Shown here: positions 45,018 to 53,261 of the stretch, piece after piece | Position numbering within the stretch: the first letter of the stretch is position 1 | How the letters are laid out: every line of letters starts with the position of its first letter | NCBI GenBank assembly: GCA_958415625.1 | Contig: CATYZI010000010.1 | Location: forward strand, 1-64,000 | Length of the DNA: 64,000 nucleotides | Direction of reading: 5' to 3' | Source of the DNA: an uncultured Collinsella sp. | GTDB lineage: Bacteria; Actinomycetota; Coriobacteriia; Coriobacteriales; Coriobacteriaceae | The notes under the pieces: generated by a model | Told to the model about the DNA's origin: nothing | What the model saw: only the letters and a program-made list of their open reading frames with translations | Databases searched by the model: none | Position numbers and translations under genes: made by a program

Positions 45018-45850
45018 ATCTTGTCCCCCTTTTCTATAAGGTCGGCCCTTCGAAACCACAGTCCACCCAACGATAGGCATAGCGACATAATCACAATTGA
45101 AAACAAGACGCTCGAGCCCGCCGCGATTCCCTCTTTGACAATTCCGCCCCAGCGCAACAGCATCAAGGCGTTACCCAATAGCGCCCAATGTCGTGCATAT
45201 GCCGAGCAGATCAGGTAGCTCATTAAAACCACAAACGAGACTGACGGCCCAAGCACAAACCCAACCGCTGCCTGCGCAAACGCAAGCGCCTCGAAAGCAA
45301 ATAAGAGACCTATGAAAAACGGCAGCGCATCCGCCTCGGCAGCTTTGAGAAACCACGGCGCCAAATTAGCCAGCTGAAGCGACTCGCCATGAATGACCGC
45401 GCTGAACGAGGAGCTCACCACCAAGCTCCAAATCACAACAGAGCAAACCACCACGAGCAGTGAAAATGCCGTTACCGCCGCCACTGAGATAAAACGCGAG
45501 GCCCACCAAAGGGTTCTTGCCCGGCATCGAACAAGCGCTTGTAAACCAAGCCCGTGCAACGATTCGGTCGGATAATCGAGTGTTGTATAGAGAATAAGCA
45601 GAATGAGGAATAGCCACCCTAGCGGAGGCACAAACATGACCCCGGGCCTAGGCTCAAACGGAGCAGATCCGGCAAACACGAGCGCAAGATTATCCGCAAA
45701 CCCCAAGGTATCCGTCCTGACCCCATACACAGAAGACAATCCGTAGGCGTACACCAAGTTCGCAACGGTCACTGCCGCAACCGCAATAAAAGCAATGATG
45801 TTCTTCTTCAAAACGGTCCTCAGGTCCGCGGCGACCAGCCTAAACAGCAT
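45014..45850 (-). CDS. ABC-2 type permease (second)
   Basis: A 278-residue membrane protein with about six helices, starting MLFRLVAADLRTVLKKNIIA, the typical amphipathic lead-in of ABC-2 permeases. The first periplasmic loop is large. It overlaps the previous permease stop by one base (TGATG) and the ATPase start by four, so the proteins are made together. No extracellular bacitracin-sensor domain is seen. The substrate is probably a peptide, judging by the small secreted protein gene in the cassette. Confidence 0.8.
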   Translation of the reverse strand: MLFRLVAADLRTVLKKNIIAFIAVAAVTVANLVYAYGLSSVYGVRTDTLGFADNLALVFAGSAPFEPRPGVMFVPPLGWLFLILLILYTTLDYPTESLHGLGLQALVRCRARTLWWASRFISVAAVTAFSLLVVVCSVVIWSLVVSSSFSAVIHGESLQLANLAPWFLKAAEADALPFFIGLLFAFEALAFAQAAVGFVLGPSVSFVVLMSYLICSAYARHWALLGNALMLLRWGGIVKEGIAAGSSVLFSIVIMSLCLSLGGLWFRRADLIEKGDKI

Positions 45851-46731
45851 CAGACCACCTCGCGTCTTTTCCACGCCCCAGAAAAAGCCAACGAAGCAAG
45901 GGTCAATAATATGATTTCCGCAAAACCGGCTCGAATGTCTGGCCAGTTATTCAGCGATTCCGACCTGATGCTGTTGAGGATATTGCAGTTAAACCCCACA
46001 CAAGCCATTACGCCGAAGATCCAGCCATTTGCAAAATGCCACGCAACCATTAGCAGATACGGGACAATTATCGCTTTGATTCTGCTACGAAACAAAATTG
46101 AGAAGCCAGTTACAGCCATGGATAAAGTCCCGAGCGTGACAGCATCGAACAGCGTGTATGCGAGCACATATGACAAAGGATGCGAATAAAATAGACCGGA
46201 GAAGTAGCTATGCAGGTAAAGTCCTACGTAAGTCGACTCATCGACCCGAGGAAGATACGCAGGAAAAAGCATCGAGACGATCAGGAAATTGACGAGCAGA
46301 GGAATGGCAGTCACTGTAAACGCGGAGAGGAAAGCAGACAGCATCTTTACGTTCACGTACGCCTTTCTGGAAACGCGCGTGCATATCTGCATGTCATAAC
46401 CACTCAAACGCTCAAAGAGACACGACCAAGATCCAGCCAACATTGCAAGCAGGGGCAGTGCATAGAAAAACACCGACGCAGACAGTGGCGCGTTCGCGCT
46501 CACAACAATCCAGTTACCGAAGCTGCTTTCACGTGTTTGACCGAGATAATTTTCGGCTTGCACGCCAACGCCGTAACCAAAAGAAAGAAGGTTGTGGCGC
46601 TCTTTTTCCAAATTTGCCCACGGCTCCAGCGCGGCAGCTATTGCAACTGCGACCGCAATCAAGAGAGCAAGGATAAAAGCTGGACGTCTAATCGTTTTCG
46701 ACAGTTCGTATCTTGCGAGCTTTTGGTTCAT
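45850..46731 (-). CDS. ABC-2 type permease (first)
   Basis: A 293-residue membrane protein starting MNQKLARYELSKTIRRPAF after a strong GGAGGAGGAC. About six helices, with a long external loop after the first (about 45-85, LEPWANLEKERH...). It pairs with the next permease to form the membrane part of one ABC transporter. It lies 55 bases after the secreted-protein gene. Confidence 0.8.
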   Translation of the reverse strand: MNQKLARYELSKTIRRPAFILALLIAVAVAIAAALEPWANLEKERHNLLSFGYGVGVQAENYLGQTRESSFGNWIVVSANAPLSASVFFYALPLLAMLAGSWSCLFERLSGYDMQICTRVSRKAYVNVKMLSAFLSAFTVTAIPLLVNFLIVSMLFPAYLPRVDESTYVGLYLHSYFSGLFYSHPLSYVLAYTLFDAVTLGTLSMAVTGFSILFRSRIKAIIVPYLLMVAWHFANGWIFGVMACVGFNCNILNSIRSESLNNWPDIRAGFAEIILLTLASLAFSGAWKRREVV

Positions 46732-46785
46732 ACGTCCTCCTCCCCCTTCCGACCCAGAAAGCCGGAAGGGAGCCATTTCAAACAA

Positions 46786-47298
46786 CTATGCGGGAAGCTT
46801 GTGGAAATGCCCGACGCAGTCGGGGCTCCATACGCCAATAACAGTGCCGTAGCCAGACTCCGCCCATGCAGTCAGTCGCGCCGCAGATCGCCCGTTCTCA
46901 CGGACGAGGTTATACATTTCCCACTGTCCCTTGTGATTCGAACGATACGTTCCCTGAGTACAATTCATGCTGCCGCTACCGCTTGTGTTATACGCACCGT
47001 CTGTATATAACCGAAGCGGATTTCCCGTATGGCCCTGGATATCCAGATAGAGCGATGAGGAATCATCCTTTTGACGGTAGCCAGTTGCACTCGTCCCGGC
47101 ACATTGAAAACTAAATGCCTTATCGGCATTGTTCGTACAGGTCGTAATTCCCGTATCGGCGTTTTGAGTAATGCTGGAAACCTGAGAGGTGTCAAACTCC
47201 TCTTGTGCAAACGATGCAGCGGGAACCCCTAGGGACAGACCAGCTGCAATCACCAAACCGACTCCGATTCGAGCAATAGCGCTCCTTGGCTTAATCAT
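46786..47298 (-). CDS. Small secreted protein of bacteriocin-type cassette
   Basis: A 170-residue protein with a clear signal peptide (MIKPRSAIARIGVGLVIAAG, cleavage likely near ASFAQEE). The mature part of about 140 residues has Cys at TTCTNN, FQCAGT, MNCTQG and SPDCVG, is rich in Ser/Gly/Thr, and has the layout YRQKDDSSSLYLDIQG then GVWSPDCVG. This resembles in layout DUF2712-type secreted proteins beside ABC transporters; the assignment is tentative. It is the first gene after the LuxR pair and probably the cargo or signal of the cassette. ATG preferred over an upstream TTG. Confidence 0.65.
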   Translation of the reverse strand: MIKPRSAIARIGVGLVIAAGLSLGVPAASFAQEEFDTSQVSSITQNADTGITTCTNNADKAFSFQCAGTSATGYRQKDDSSSLYLDIQGHTGNPLRLYTDGAYNTSGSGSMNCTQGTYRSNHKGQWEMYNLVRENGRSAARLTAWAESGYGTVIGVWSPDCVGHFHKLPA

Positions 47299-47407
47299 GG
47301 CCTTCTCCAATCAAAAGCGGTTAACAATGCGTCGACGCACGGCAACCTTTGCATGAATGGAGAAAGATGTCTGTAAACACTCGCTATTGAGTTGATAATC
47401 CAGGCGT

Positions 47408-48364
47408 TTACACGTTATCCACCTGCGATAACAATGAAATAAGCTCCGCTTTGTTCTTGATCTTCAACTGGCGATAAGATGCGGATCGCAACGCTTGCAC
47501 CGTAGATGCAGCGTAACCGACATCCTCCGCAATAGCCTTTGTCGTTGCGCCCTCTGCCGTCATCAGCAAGATTTGCGACTGAACATCAGAAAGGGAGCGA
47601 GACATAAGCAGGGCCAGCTGGCGCACGCGGGCTGTTTCGGTGGACCCGTTCGCGCGGTACTCCAAGACGGCTTTCTCGTCCTCAACCGAGCGGGCGAGCG
47701 CGATGTGCGTGACGAACATGGGCGCAGACCAGCAGACGACCACCGTTGCCACGACGACATTGACAGCCGAACTATGCCCCAACAACGACGCGAGGAACAA
47801 CGGCTTGAAAACCGTCAGATCCTGCACCATGTTGAGCAAGACAACCCAAACAGGAGCCATCGCCCCAAAGCAGAGCATCCATACCCCAAGCATTTTGCGC
47901 TGCGGACAGCTTCGCAGCACTATATACGTGAGCAGCACCCCCGTCAGTACCGCAAGTTCATGAATTCGCCCCCTAGTTGCTGCATAGATTAAAGCGGATA
48001 CACCTATTAACGCCAACGGCACGATAGCCCGAGTATGGGCATGAACCTTAAACGGGCGCAGCTTAACAGCGAGCGAAGCCATAGACGCTATGCCGCAAAA
48101 CAGGACCGGTGCAGCCATCAACGGATCGCGTATGCACCTCCATGCCGCGATATAAACAAAAGCCCATTCCACGGCAGACAGTATCGCCCACACGCACGGG
48201 CTTCCGAGCCCAATCGCTTCGCCTGCCCTATCCAGATCAGCGTCATGATTTGTCTTTACAACCGCGCAATACGGCGAAAGAAACAGTCCGAGGCCCAATG
48301 TATAGCTTGCAAGAGAAAAGGCGACTGCCCGCGTAACGCTGGATTCCCAATCACTATTCGCCAT
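47408..48364 (-). CDS. Membrane-bound LuxR-type regulator (first)
   Basis: A 318-residue protein: about seven transmembrane helices (residues 12-215) followed by a C-terminal LuxR/GerE helix-turn-helix (about 250-315) with SLSDVQSQILLMTAEGATTKAI and YAASTVQALRSASYRQLKIK. This architecture is common in Coriobacteria. It overlaps the stop of the next LuxR gene by one base, so the two are translated together. It probably senses a membrane signal and controls the ABC/secreted-protein genes downstream. Confidence 0.82.
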   Translation of the reverse strand: MANSDWESSVTRAVAFSLASYTLGLGLFLSPYCAVVKTNHDADLDRAGEAIGLGSPCVWAILSAVEWAFVYIAAWRCIRDPLMAAPVLFCGIASMASLAVKLRPFKVHAHTRAIVPLALIGVSALIYAATRGRIHELAVLTGVLLTYIVLRSCPQRKMLGVWMLCFGAMAPVWVVLLNMVQDLTVFKPLFLASLLGHSSAVNVVVATVVVCWSAPMFVTHIALARSVEDEKAVLEYRANGSTETARVRQLALLMSRSLSDVQSQILLMTAEGATTKAIAEDVGYAASTVQALRSASYRQLKIKNKAELISLLSQVDNV

Positions 48365-49539
48365 TACCAAGGGACCTGCCGCAAGGAAAAAAAAGATGTG
48401 GGCAGATATCGAAGCAGCCGGTGCGTCCGAGCTAATGCCAACATATCGCCGGCATGCCGCTGCGACAGCTCAGACTCTACAGCTTCGCCCCCACCCGCAA
48501 ACAGCGCCACCAGCTCACGCGAGCCCGCAACCGACGCCTTCCCGTATGCTCGGTGAAGCGTGGTCCGCACCGTCGATGGCTTCGTATCCGTCTCCCTGGC
48601 AATTTCCGCCGGCGTTTTCCCTTTGAGCAGCAGTCGAACAAACTGCTCTTCTCGAGGCGACAGAGAGGGAGAAAACGCTCCCGCATCGAATGGGTCGGAC
48701 GTGCGGGGGATATCCGAATCGTTGTTCCGCTTCTTCCTGAGCAACGTGCATACGAAGGCAGCAATAGCGGACCCTATCGTCAGCGACGCAATGATCGCGG
48801 CATCGTTTGCGAAGTATGCCACCTCAACAGCGGGAACAAGGCCAATGGGAACTGCTACGAGCACAGAACGGGCGAGCACGTCGCTCTGTCCCCGACCAAA
48901 GGCGCGGGGACAGCAAAGCAGCGGGACCGCAGCCAATACGAGATAGAACAGAGGAATTAAAAGCATAAGGCCAATTGATGCGGCCATTACAGAGGGCATC
49001 CCCCATGGCTCGGGAACGACTCTCCATGAAACTCGACAGCAGAACAGCAGACAAGACAGGACGGCTATTGTTTCTGTAAAAATCGCGTCCTGCGGATGAC
49101 GAGTTTCTCTTTCGTCAGCCCGCGTCGCCCCCTGCGTCAAAGGAAAGCCCGCCGTATCCCAAATTACACATGAGAGGAGCAACGACCCAGCAAAGCACGA
49201 GGCGCATGAAACGCCGCGCAACAGCCAGATAGGCGCAAACACGAATGGAATAGAATCTCCGCGAGCATAGAAGGCCAAGTCGGCCCACTCGGGAACCGCC
49301 GCAATAGCAGCAAGGAAAATACCGAAGGCGCCAAGGAACCCCGGCCGCCTTATTTCTCTCCCCTTGCGGAGCGCAACACCGTGACCAAACGCCGCTAGGC
49401 ACGCGCCAAGGATAACGAGCCAGGTCATTGCACCTGATACCAAGCCAATTGAAGATGAAAACCGGTGATAAGGGGTGACCGCCATTACGATAAGCACAAT
49501 GGCGCAGGCAGATGTGGCAGAACGGCGGGAAAAGAGCAT
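48364..49539 (-). CDS. Membrane-bound LuxR-type regulator (second)
   Basis: A 391-residue regulator with about ten to twelve transmembrane helices and a C-terminal LuxR helix-turn-helix (LSPREEQFVRLLLKGKTPAE, then TVRTTLHRAYGKA, about 325-380). The start ATG was set by GGAGG six bases before; earlier ATGs have no ribosome site. It is the first gene of the leftward cassette. The twin LuxR pair may form a heteromer, by inference from coupling. Confidence 0.82.
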   Translation of the reverse strand: MLFSRRSATSACAIVLIVMAVTPYHRFSSSIGLVSGAMTWLVILGACLAAFGHGVALRKGREIRRPGFLGAFGIFLAAIAAVPEWADLAFYARGDSIPFVFAPIWLLRGVSCASCFAGSLLLSCVIWDTAGFPLTQGATRADERETRHPQDAIFTETIAVLSCLLFCCRVSWRVVPEPWGMPSVMAASIGLMLLIPLFYLVLAAVPLLCCPRAFGRGQSDVLARSVLVAVPIGLVPAVEVAYFANDAAIIASLTIGSAIAAFVCTLLRKKRNNDSDIPRTSDPFDAGAFSPSLSPREEQFVRLLLKGKTPAEIARETDTKPSTVRTTLHRAYGKASVAGSRELVALFAGGGEAVESELSQRHAGDMLALARTHRLLRYLPTSFFSLRQVPW

Positions 49540-49679
49540 ATGGCCTCCATAGCGCGGCATTATACCGCTCGGTTCGTTCATCCCTCTTCGCTCCCACACC
49601 GGCCAGCATCAACGATTCACGCATACTCCAATCCGAACCAGATAACGGGCCAATTTTTCCGCAGCCCCCGCCCCAAAGC

Positions 49680-49817
49680 GGGATACGGTTTCCTTTTGAG
49701 CGCCGATTCGGAAAGTCCGTCCCGTTCCAGGCCAATATTCTGGGATGCAGTTTCCGCAGCCCACCCCATTTGGAAGGCGCATCCCATTATTTGGCTGAAA
49801 ACTGGGGTGCGCTTTCC
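49680..49817. repeat. Alternating five-copy 14-mer array
   Basis: A 14-base motif close to GGGATGCGSTTTCC occurs at 49680, 49710, 49742, 49772 and 49804, in orientations +, -, +, -, +. Steps are 30, 32, 30 and 32 bases. The region is the divergent promoter space between a LuxR regulator gene and the cell-wall operon. It is either a BIME-like repeat or an ordered binding array. Confidence 0.7.
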
Positions 49818-49974
49818 GAACGAGCCGAAACGGCCCGAATCGATCGGACCACCTCATCCCCGTTTCCTCGCCATCTGCCCGAGCGTGCTACACTAGCAGC
49901 ATCTATGCCACCGCGAACGGCTCGGCTCCGCGCCCGCCACTCGCAAACGAACTTTAAACGCACGAGGGTTGGCC

Positions 49975-51828
49975 ATGCCGCTTTTCTCGCAACATACCGC
50001 CCGGTTCTCGCCGGACGTTCCTTTGGAGGGCACCAGCTCTCGCGAGCTGCTCAAGCGGTACCAGCCGCTCGAGACACTTGCGACCGGCGGTTTTGGCTCC
50101 ATCGAGATTTGCCGCGACACGCACCTGCGCCGCCGCGTCGCCATTAAGCGCATCCCCCTTATCAACGGCGCCGGCATGCCCGCCAGCGACATCATGGATG
50201 TCCTGCGCGAGGCGCACACTGCCGCCATGCTTCAACATCCCAATATCGTGCAGGTCATCGACTTTACGCATGACACCGCCTATGCCTACCTGGTCATGGA
50301 GTATGTCGACGGTATGTCGCTGGCCGAATTTTTGCATCGCGTGGACGGCCACTCGCTCACCTTTGACGAGGCCGCGGCCATTGCCGATGCCCTGGGCCAG
50401 GCGCTCACCTTCGCCCATAGCAATGGCGTACTCCACCTGGACATTAAGCCCGCCAACGTGCTCATCGACCACTCGGGCAATGTAAAGCTCACCGACTTTG
50501 GCATGGCGCGACTGTCGTCCGCCGGTGGCTTTGGCGGCTCGCGCGGCGGCACCATCGGCTACATGCCGCCCGAGCAGCTCGATATCGAGACCGGCACGGT
50601 CGACGAACGCGCCGATGTCTTTGCCCTTGCCTGCGTTATCTATGAGGGCTTGTGCGGCAGCGCTCCCTTTATGGCGGCCACGCCCGCCGACTCGCTCGAC
50701 CGCATCATCGGCGGCGCCACCTATCCCAGCGAGCTGATACCACACTTTCCCCCGGGAGCCGAGGCCGCGCTCATGAGCGCGCTCTCCCCCATGCCGCAGG
50801 ACCGCCCCAACAGCATCGAGGCATTTTGCGACCAACTCCTTGCCGGTCTGGGCAGCGTGCGCGAGGGCCGTCGCAGTCTGGAGCAAATGGTTGGCGAGCT
50901 TTCGGATGACGAGCAGGAGCTCGACGATATCGAGCCGTCGTACTACGAGGACGACGCCATCGAGGTCGACCCCGCGCTCGGCTGGGCGGGCACGCGCTGG
51001 AGCCATGCGCGCGACTACACCATGCACGCTATCTCGGCGCTAACGTGCGGCGCCTTTAGCTTTTTGCTGATGCAAACGGCCGGGGTCGCGGCGCTTCCCG
51101 GCCTGGTCATTGCGGCTATCGCGATCGGAGCGGCGGCTGGCCTGGCCCCCCAGATCGGCTCGGCCATCTCGGCTGTGGGCTTTTTGGTGCTCATGGCCAA
51201 CGCCACCATGCAGGCGCAGGGCATCCTGTCGATGTTGCCCGTCGCGGTGATCTTTGCCGCTGCCATGTCCGGTTGGTGGATCGCCTGGGGTCGCACCGAG
51301 GCTGCCGCGAGCGCCGCGCTCACCTGTGCACTCGCGCTTGGCTGTCTGACTGGCAATACCTTCCTGGCAGCTGGGGTCGCCGCCGGCGTCGCGTCATTTT
51401 GGCTCGGCCCGGCAAGCGCCGCCGCGGCAACGGGCATGGGCGTGCTTTTTGCCCGTCTGGCGACGGTCGCGCTTTCAGCCGGAGGCGTGCTGGGGCTCGG
51501 TAACGTTGCCGCAGCGCTGGAAGACCCGCTCCTTTGGGCTGCCTTTGTGCTGGTCGCGACAACTGCCGCAGCGTCATCTGCGCTGCTCAATGCCCATGCC
51601 AAGCGTGCCGACCAGGGCTCAAACCTTGCCGCAATCGCCGCCATCGCCGTCACCGGCATCGGCTGCGCAGCGGCATCCTGTCTTGCACACCATATGGAAA
51701 TTGCCAGCCTTGCAGCCGCGGTCGCCGCCAAGGCGGCAGTTGCGGGAACCCTATCCTCTATAATCGTTGGGATATGCCTATATTTGCTCGGATACCAAAG
51801 AACCTATACGGAGAGTGATCTTTCGTGA
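49975..51828 (+). CDS. Membrane Ser/Thr kinase with HLD catalytic loop
   Basis: A 617-residue Hanks-type kinase. The kinase domain (about 25-290) has the Gly loop LATGGFGSIEI, Lys in VAIKRI, DFG and YMPPEQ; the catalytic loop reads HLDIKPANV, lacking the usual Arg of HRD. Residues about 350-610 carry some ten hydrophobic helices. It is the first gene of the cell-wall signalling operon, overlapping the FHA gene start by four bases. ATG preceded by GAGGG. Activity is likely, but activation-loop control must differ from RD kinases. Confidence 0.87.
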   Translation: MPLFSQHTARFSPDVPLEGTSSRELLKRYQPLETLATGGFGSIEICRDTHLRRRVAIKRIPLINGAGMPASDIMDVLREAHTAAMLQHPNIVQVIDFTHDTAYAYLVMEYVDGMSLAEFLHRVDGHSLTFDEAAAIADALGQALTFAHSNGVLHLDIKPANVLIDHSGNVKLTDFGMARLSSAGGFGGSRGGTIGYMPPEQLDIETGTVDERADVFALACVIYEGLCGSAPFMAATPADSLDRIIGGATYPSELIPHFPPGAEAALMSALSPMPQDRPNSIEAFCDQLLAGLGSVREGRRSLEQMVGELSDDEQELDDIEPSYYEDDAIEVDPALGWAGTRWSHARDYTMHAISALTCGAFSFLLMQTAGVAALPGLVIAAIAIGAAAGLAPQIGSAISAVGFLVLMANATMQAQGILSMLPVAVIFAAAMSGWWIAWGRTEAAASAALTCALALGCLTGNTFLAAGVAAGVASFWLGPASAAAATGMGVLFARLATVALSAGGVLGLGNVAAALEDPLLWAAFVLVATTAAASSALLNAHAKRADQGSNLAAIAAIAVTGIGCAAASCLAHHMEIASLAAAVAAKAAVAGTLSSIIVGICLYLLGYQRTYTESDLS

Positions 51829-52838
51829 ACTTCCTGAACATCTTCGAGGACCACGTGGCCGGCATCTTCGGTGCCACCCGTGCCCCGTTCTCCTTTAAGA
51901 AGCTTGCCAAGCAGGCCGCTCGCGACATGGAGGATCAGACTCTGGTGATTAACGGCGTCAACACGGCGCCGGCACTCTATACCATCCTGATCGCCGCCGA
52001 CGACGATCCCATGCTCGCCCCGTTCTACCCCGAGCTTTCGCGCGAGGTCCGCGAGTTTGTGAAAGCGCAGGCCGAAAAGCGCCGTTATGTCTTTGTCGGC
52101 GAGCCCCTCGTGCGCTTTATGATCGATCCGCAGCTGCGCGCCGGCAAGTTCTCGGTCTTTGCCGAGAACGTCGATGCCCCCACGCTCGGCCGCCTGTACG
52201 AAGAAGAGCGCGCCTATCAAAACGGTCTGGGCCAAAACAACTCCGCGGCAAGCCGTGCCGCCAGCGCCCCGCGCGCCGGCCAGCAGCAGTTTGCTGCCCC
52301 GCAGCAGCAGCGCCCCGCCGCCATGCCCCAGCAGCAGCCGACGCCTCGCGCCGCCGCTCCCGACCCGCTTGCCATGGCAGACCCCTTCGCGCCTAGCGTC
52401 CCCGACCCCGCCGCCGCACCCATCCCGGTGCCGCAGACCGTCTCGCGCGACGCGCTTGCCGGCATGGGCGGAGCCGCCGCGACCGGCGCCGCCGTGGGCC
52501 TAGGCGCCGCAGCCGGCATCGCCTCCAACATGGCGAGCACCCGCACCCCGCAGCGCCCGCTCGCCCAGCTCGTCGACGTCGTGAGCGGCGAGAGCCATAG
52601 CATCACCTCCGCACAGGTGACCATCGGTCGCGAGCGCTCAGTTTCCGACATTGCCCTGCGCGACCCCAACGTGTCGCGCCGCCACGCCCAGCTCACCTTT
52701 ACGGGCTCGGATTGGTCGATCGAGGATCTCAATTCCACCAACGGCACGCTCGTCAACAACCGCCGCATTACGCGCTGCCCGCTGCGCAACGGCGATCTGC
52801 TGACGTTTGGCCTGAGCACCTTTGAATTTAGGGGATAG
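51825..52838 (+). CDS. fhaA: FhaA-like protein (DUF3662 plus FHA)
   Basis: A 337-residue protein. The N-terminal DUF3662 domain (about 1-130, NFLNIFEDHVAGIFG) is followed by a Gln/Pro/Ala-rich linker (about 135-240) and a C-terminal FHA domain (about 250-335) with IGRERSVSDIAL, SRRHAQL and EDLNSTNGT. In mycobacteria FhaA is a phosphothreonine reader that limits peptidoglycan synthesis. It starts at GTG overlapping the kinase stop. The order FhaA-FhaB-phosphatase-FtsW-PBP-kinase is typical for actinobacteria. Confidence 0.9.
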   Translation: MNFLNIFEDHVAGIFGATRAPFSFKKLAKQAARDMEDQTLVINGVNTAPALYTILIAADDDPMLAPFYPELSREVREFVKAQAEKRRYVFVGEPLVRFMIDPQLRAGKFSVFAENVDAPTLGRLYEEERAYQNGLGQNNSAASRAASAPRAGQQQFAAPQQQRPAAMPQQQPTPRAAAPDPLAMADPFAPSVPDPAAAPIPVPQTVSRDALAGMGGAAATGAAVGLGAAAGIASNMASTRTPQRPLAQLVDVVSGESHSITSAQVTIGRERSVSDIALRDPNVSRRHAQLTFTGSDWSIEDLNSTNGTLVNNRRITRCPLRNGDLLTFGLSTFEFRG

Positions 52839-52844
52839 TCTCTT

Positions 52845-53261
52845 ATGAACATCGATATCGTCCTTTTTGCAGGCCGCATCGTCCTGGTCGCCCTGCTCTA
52901 TATCTTCCTGTTCGCCGTCATGAAGACCGGCGTGGGACTTGTGCGCGGGCAGCGTCGCGACTCGGCTATCTGGACGATCGATGTGGACAAGGGTCCGCGC
53001 GGTATCCGCGGCATCCACGTAGACATGCTCGGCCCCGTCATCGTCGGTCGCTCGCCATCTTCGGACATCTGCATCAACGAACCGTTCGTCTCGGCCTCGC
53101 ATGCGCGCTTTTCGCTGCAGGGCCCGGCGCTCATCATCGAGGACCTCAACTCGCTTAACGGCACGCTCGTCAACGGCCGCCAGCTTGTGGAGCCCGCAAC
53201 GCTGCGCGAGGGCGACGAAGTCCAGATCGGCGATGTGGTCATGAAGGTGAACCGTCGATGA
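52845..53261 (+). CDS. fhaB: FhaB-like FHA protein
   Basis: A 138-residue protein with one N-terminal membrane helix (about 3-24, IDIVLFAGRIVLVALLYIFL) and a C-terminal FHA domain (about 60-135: VGRSPSSDICI, SASHARF, EDLNSLNGT). The FHA domain would face the cytoplasm and bind phosphorylated partners of the cell-division machinery. It is followed, with an ATGA overlap, by the PP2C phosphatase. Confidence 0.9.
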   Translation: MNIDIVLFAGRIVLVALLYIFLFAVMKTGVGLVRGQRRDSAIWTIDVDKGPRGIRGIHVDMLGPVIVGRSPSSDICINEPFVSASHARFSLQGPALIIEDLNSLNGTLVNGRQLVEPATLREGDEVQIGDVVMKVNRR

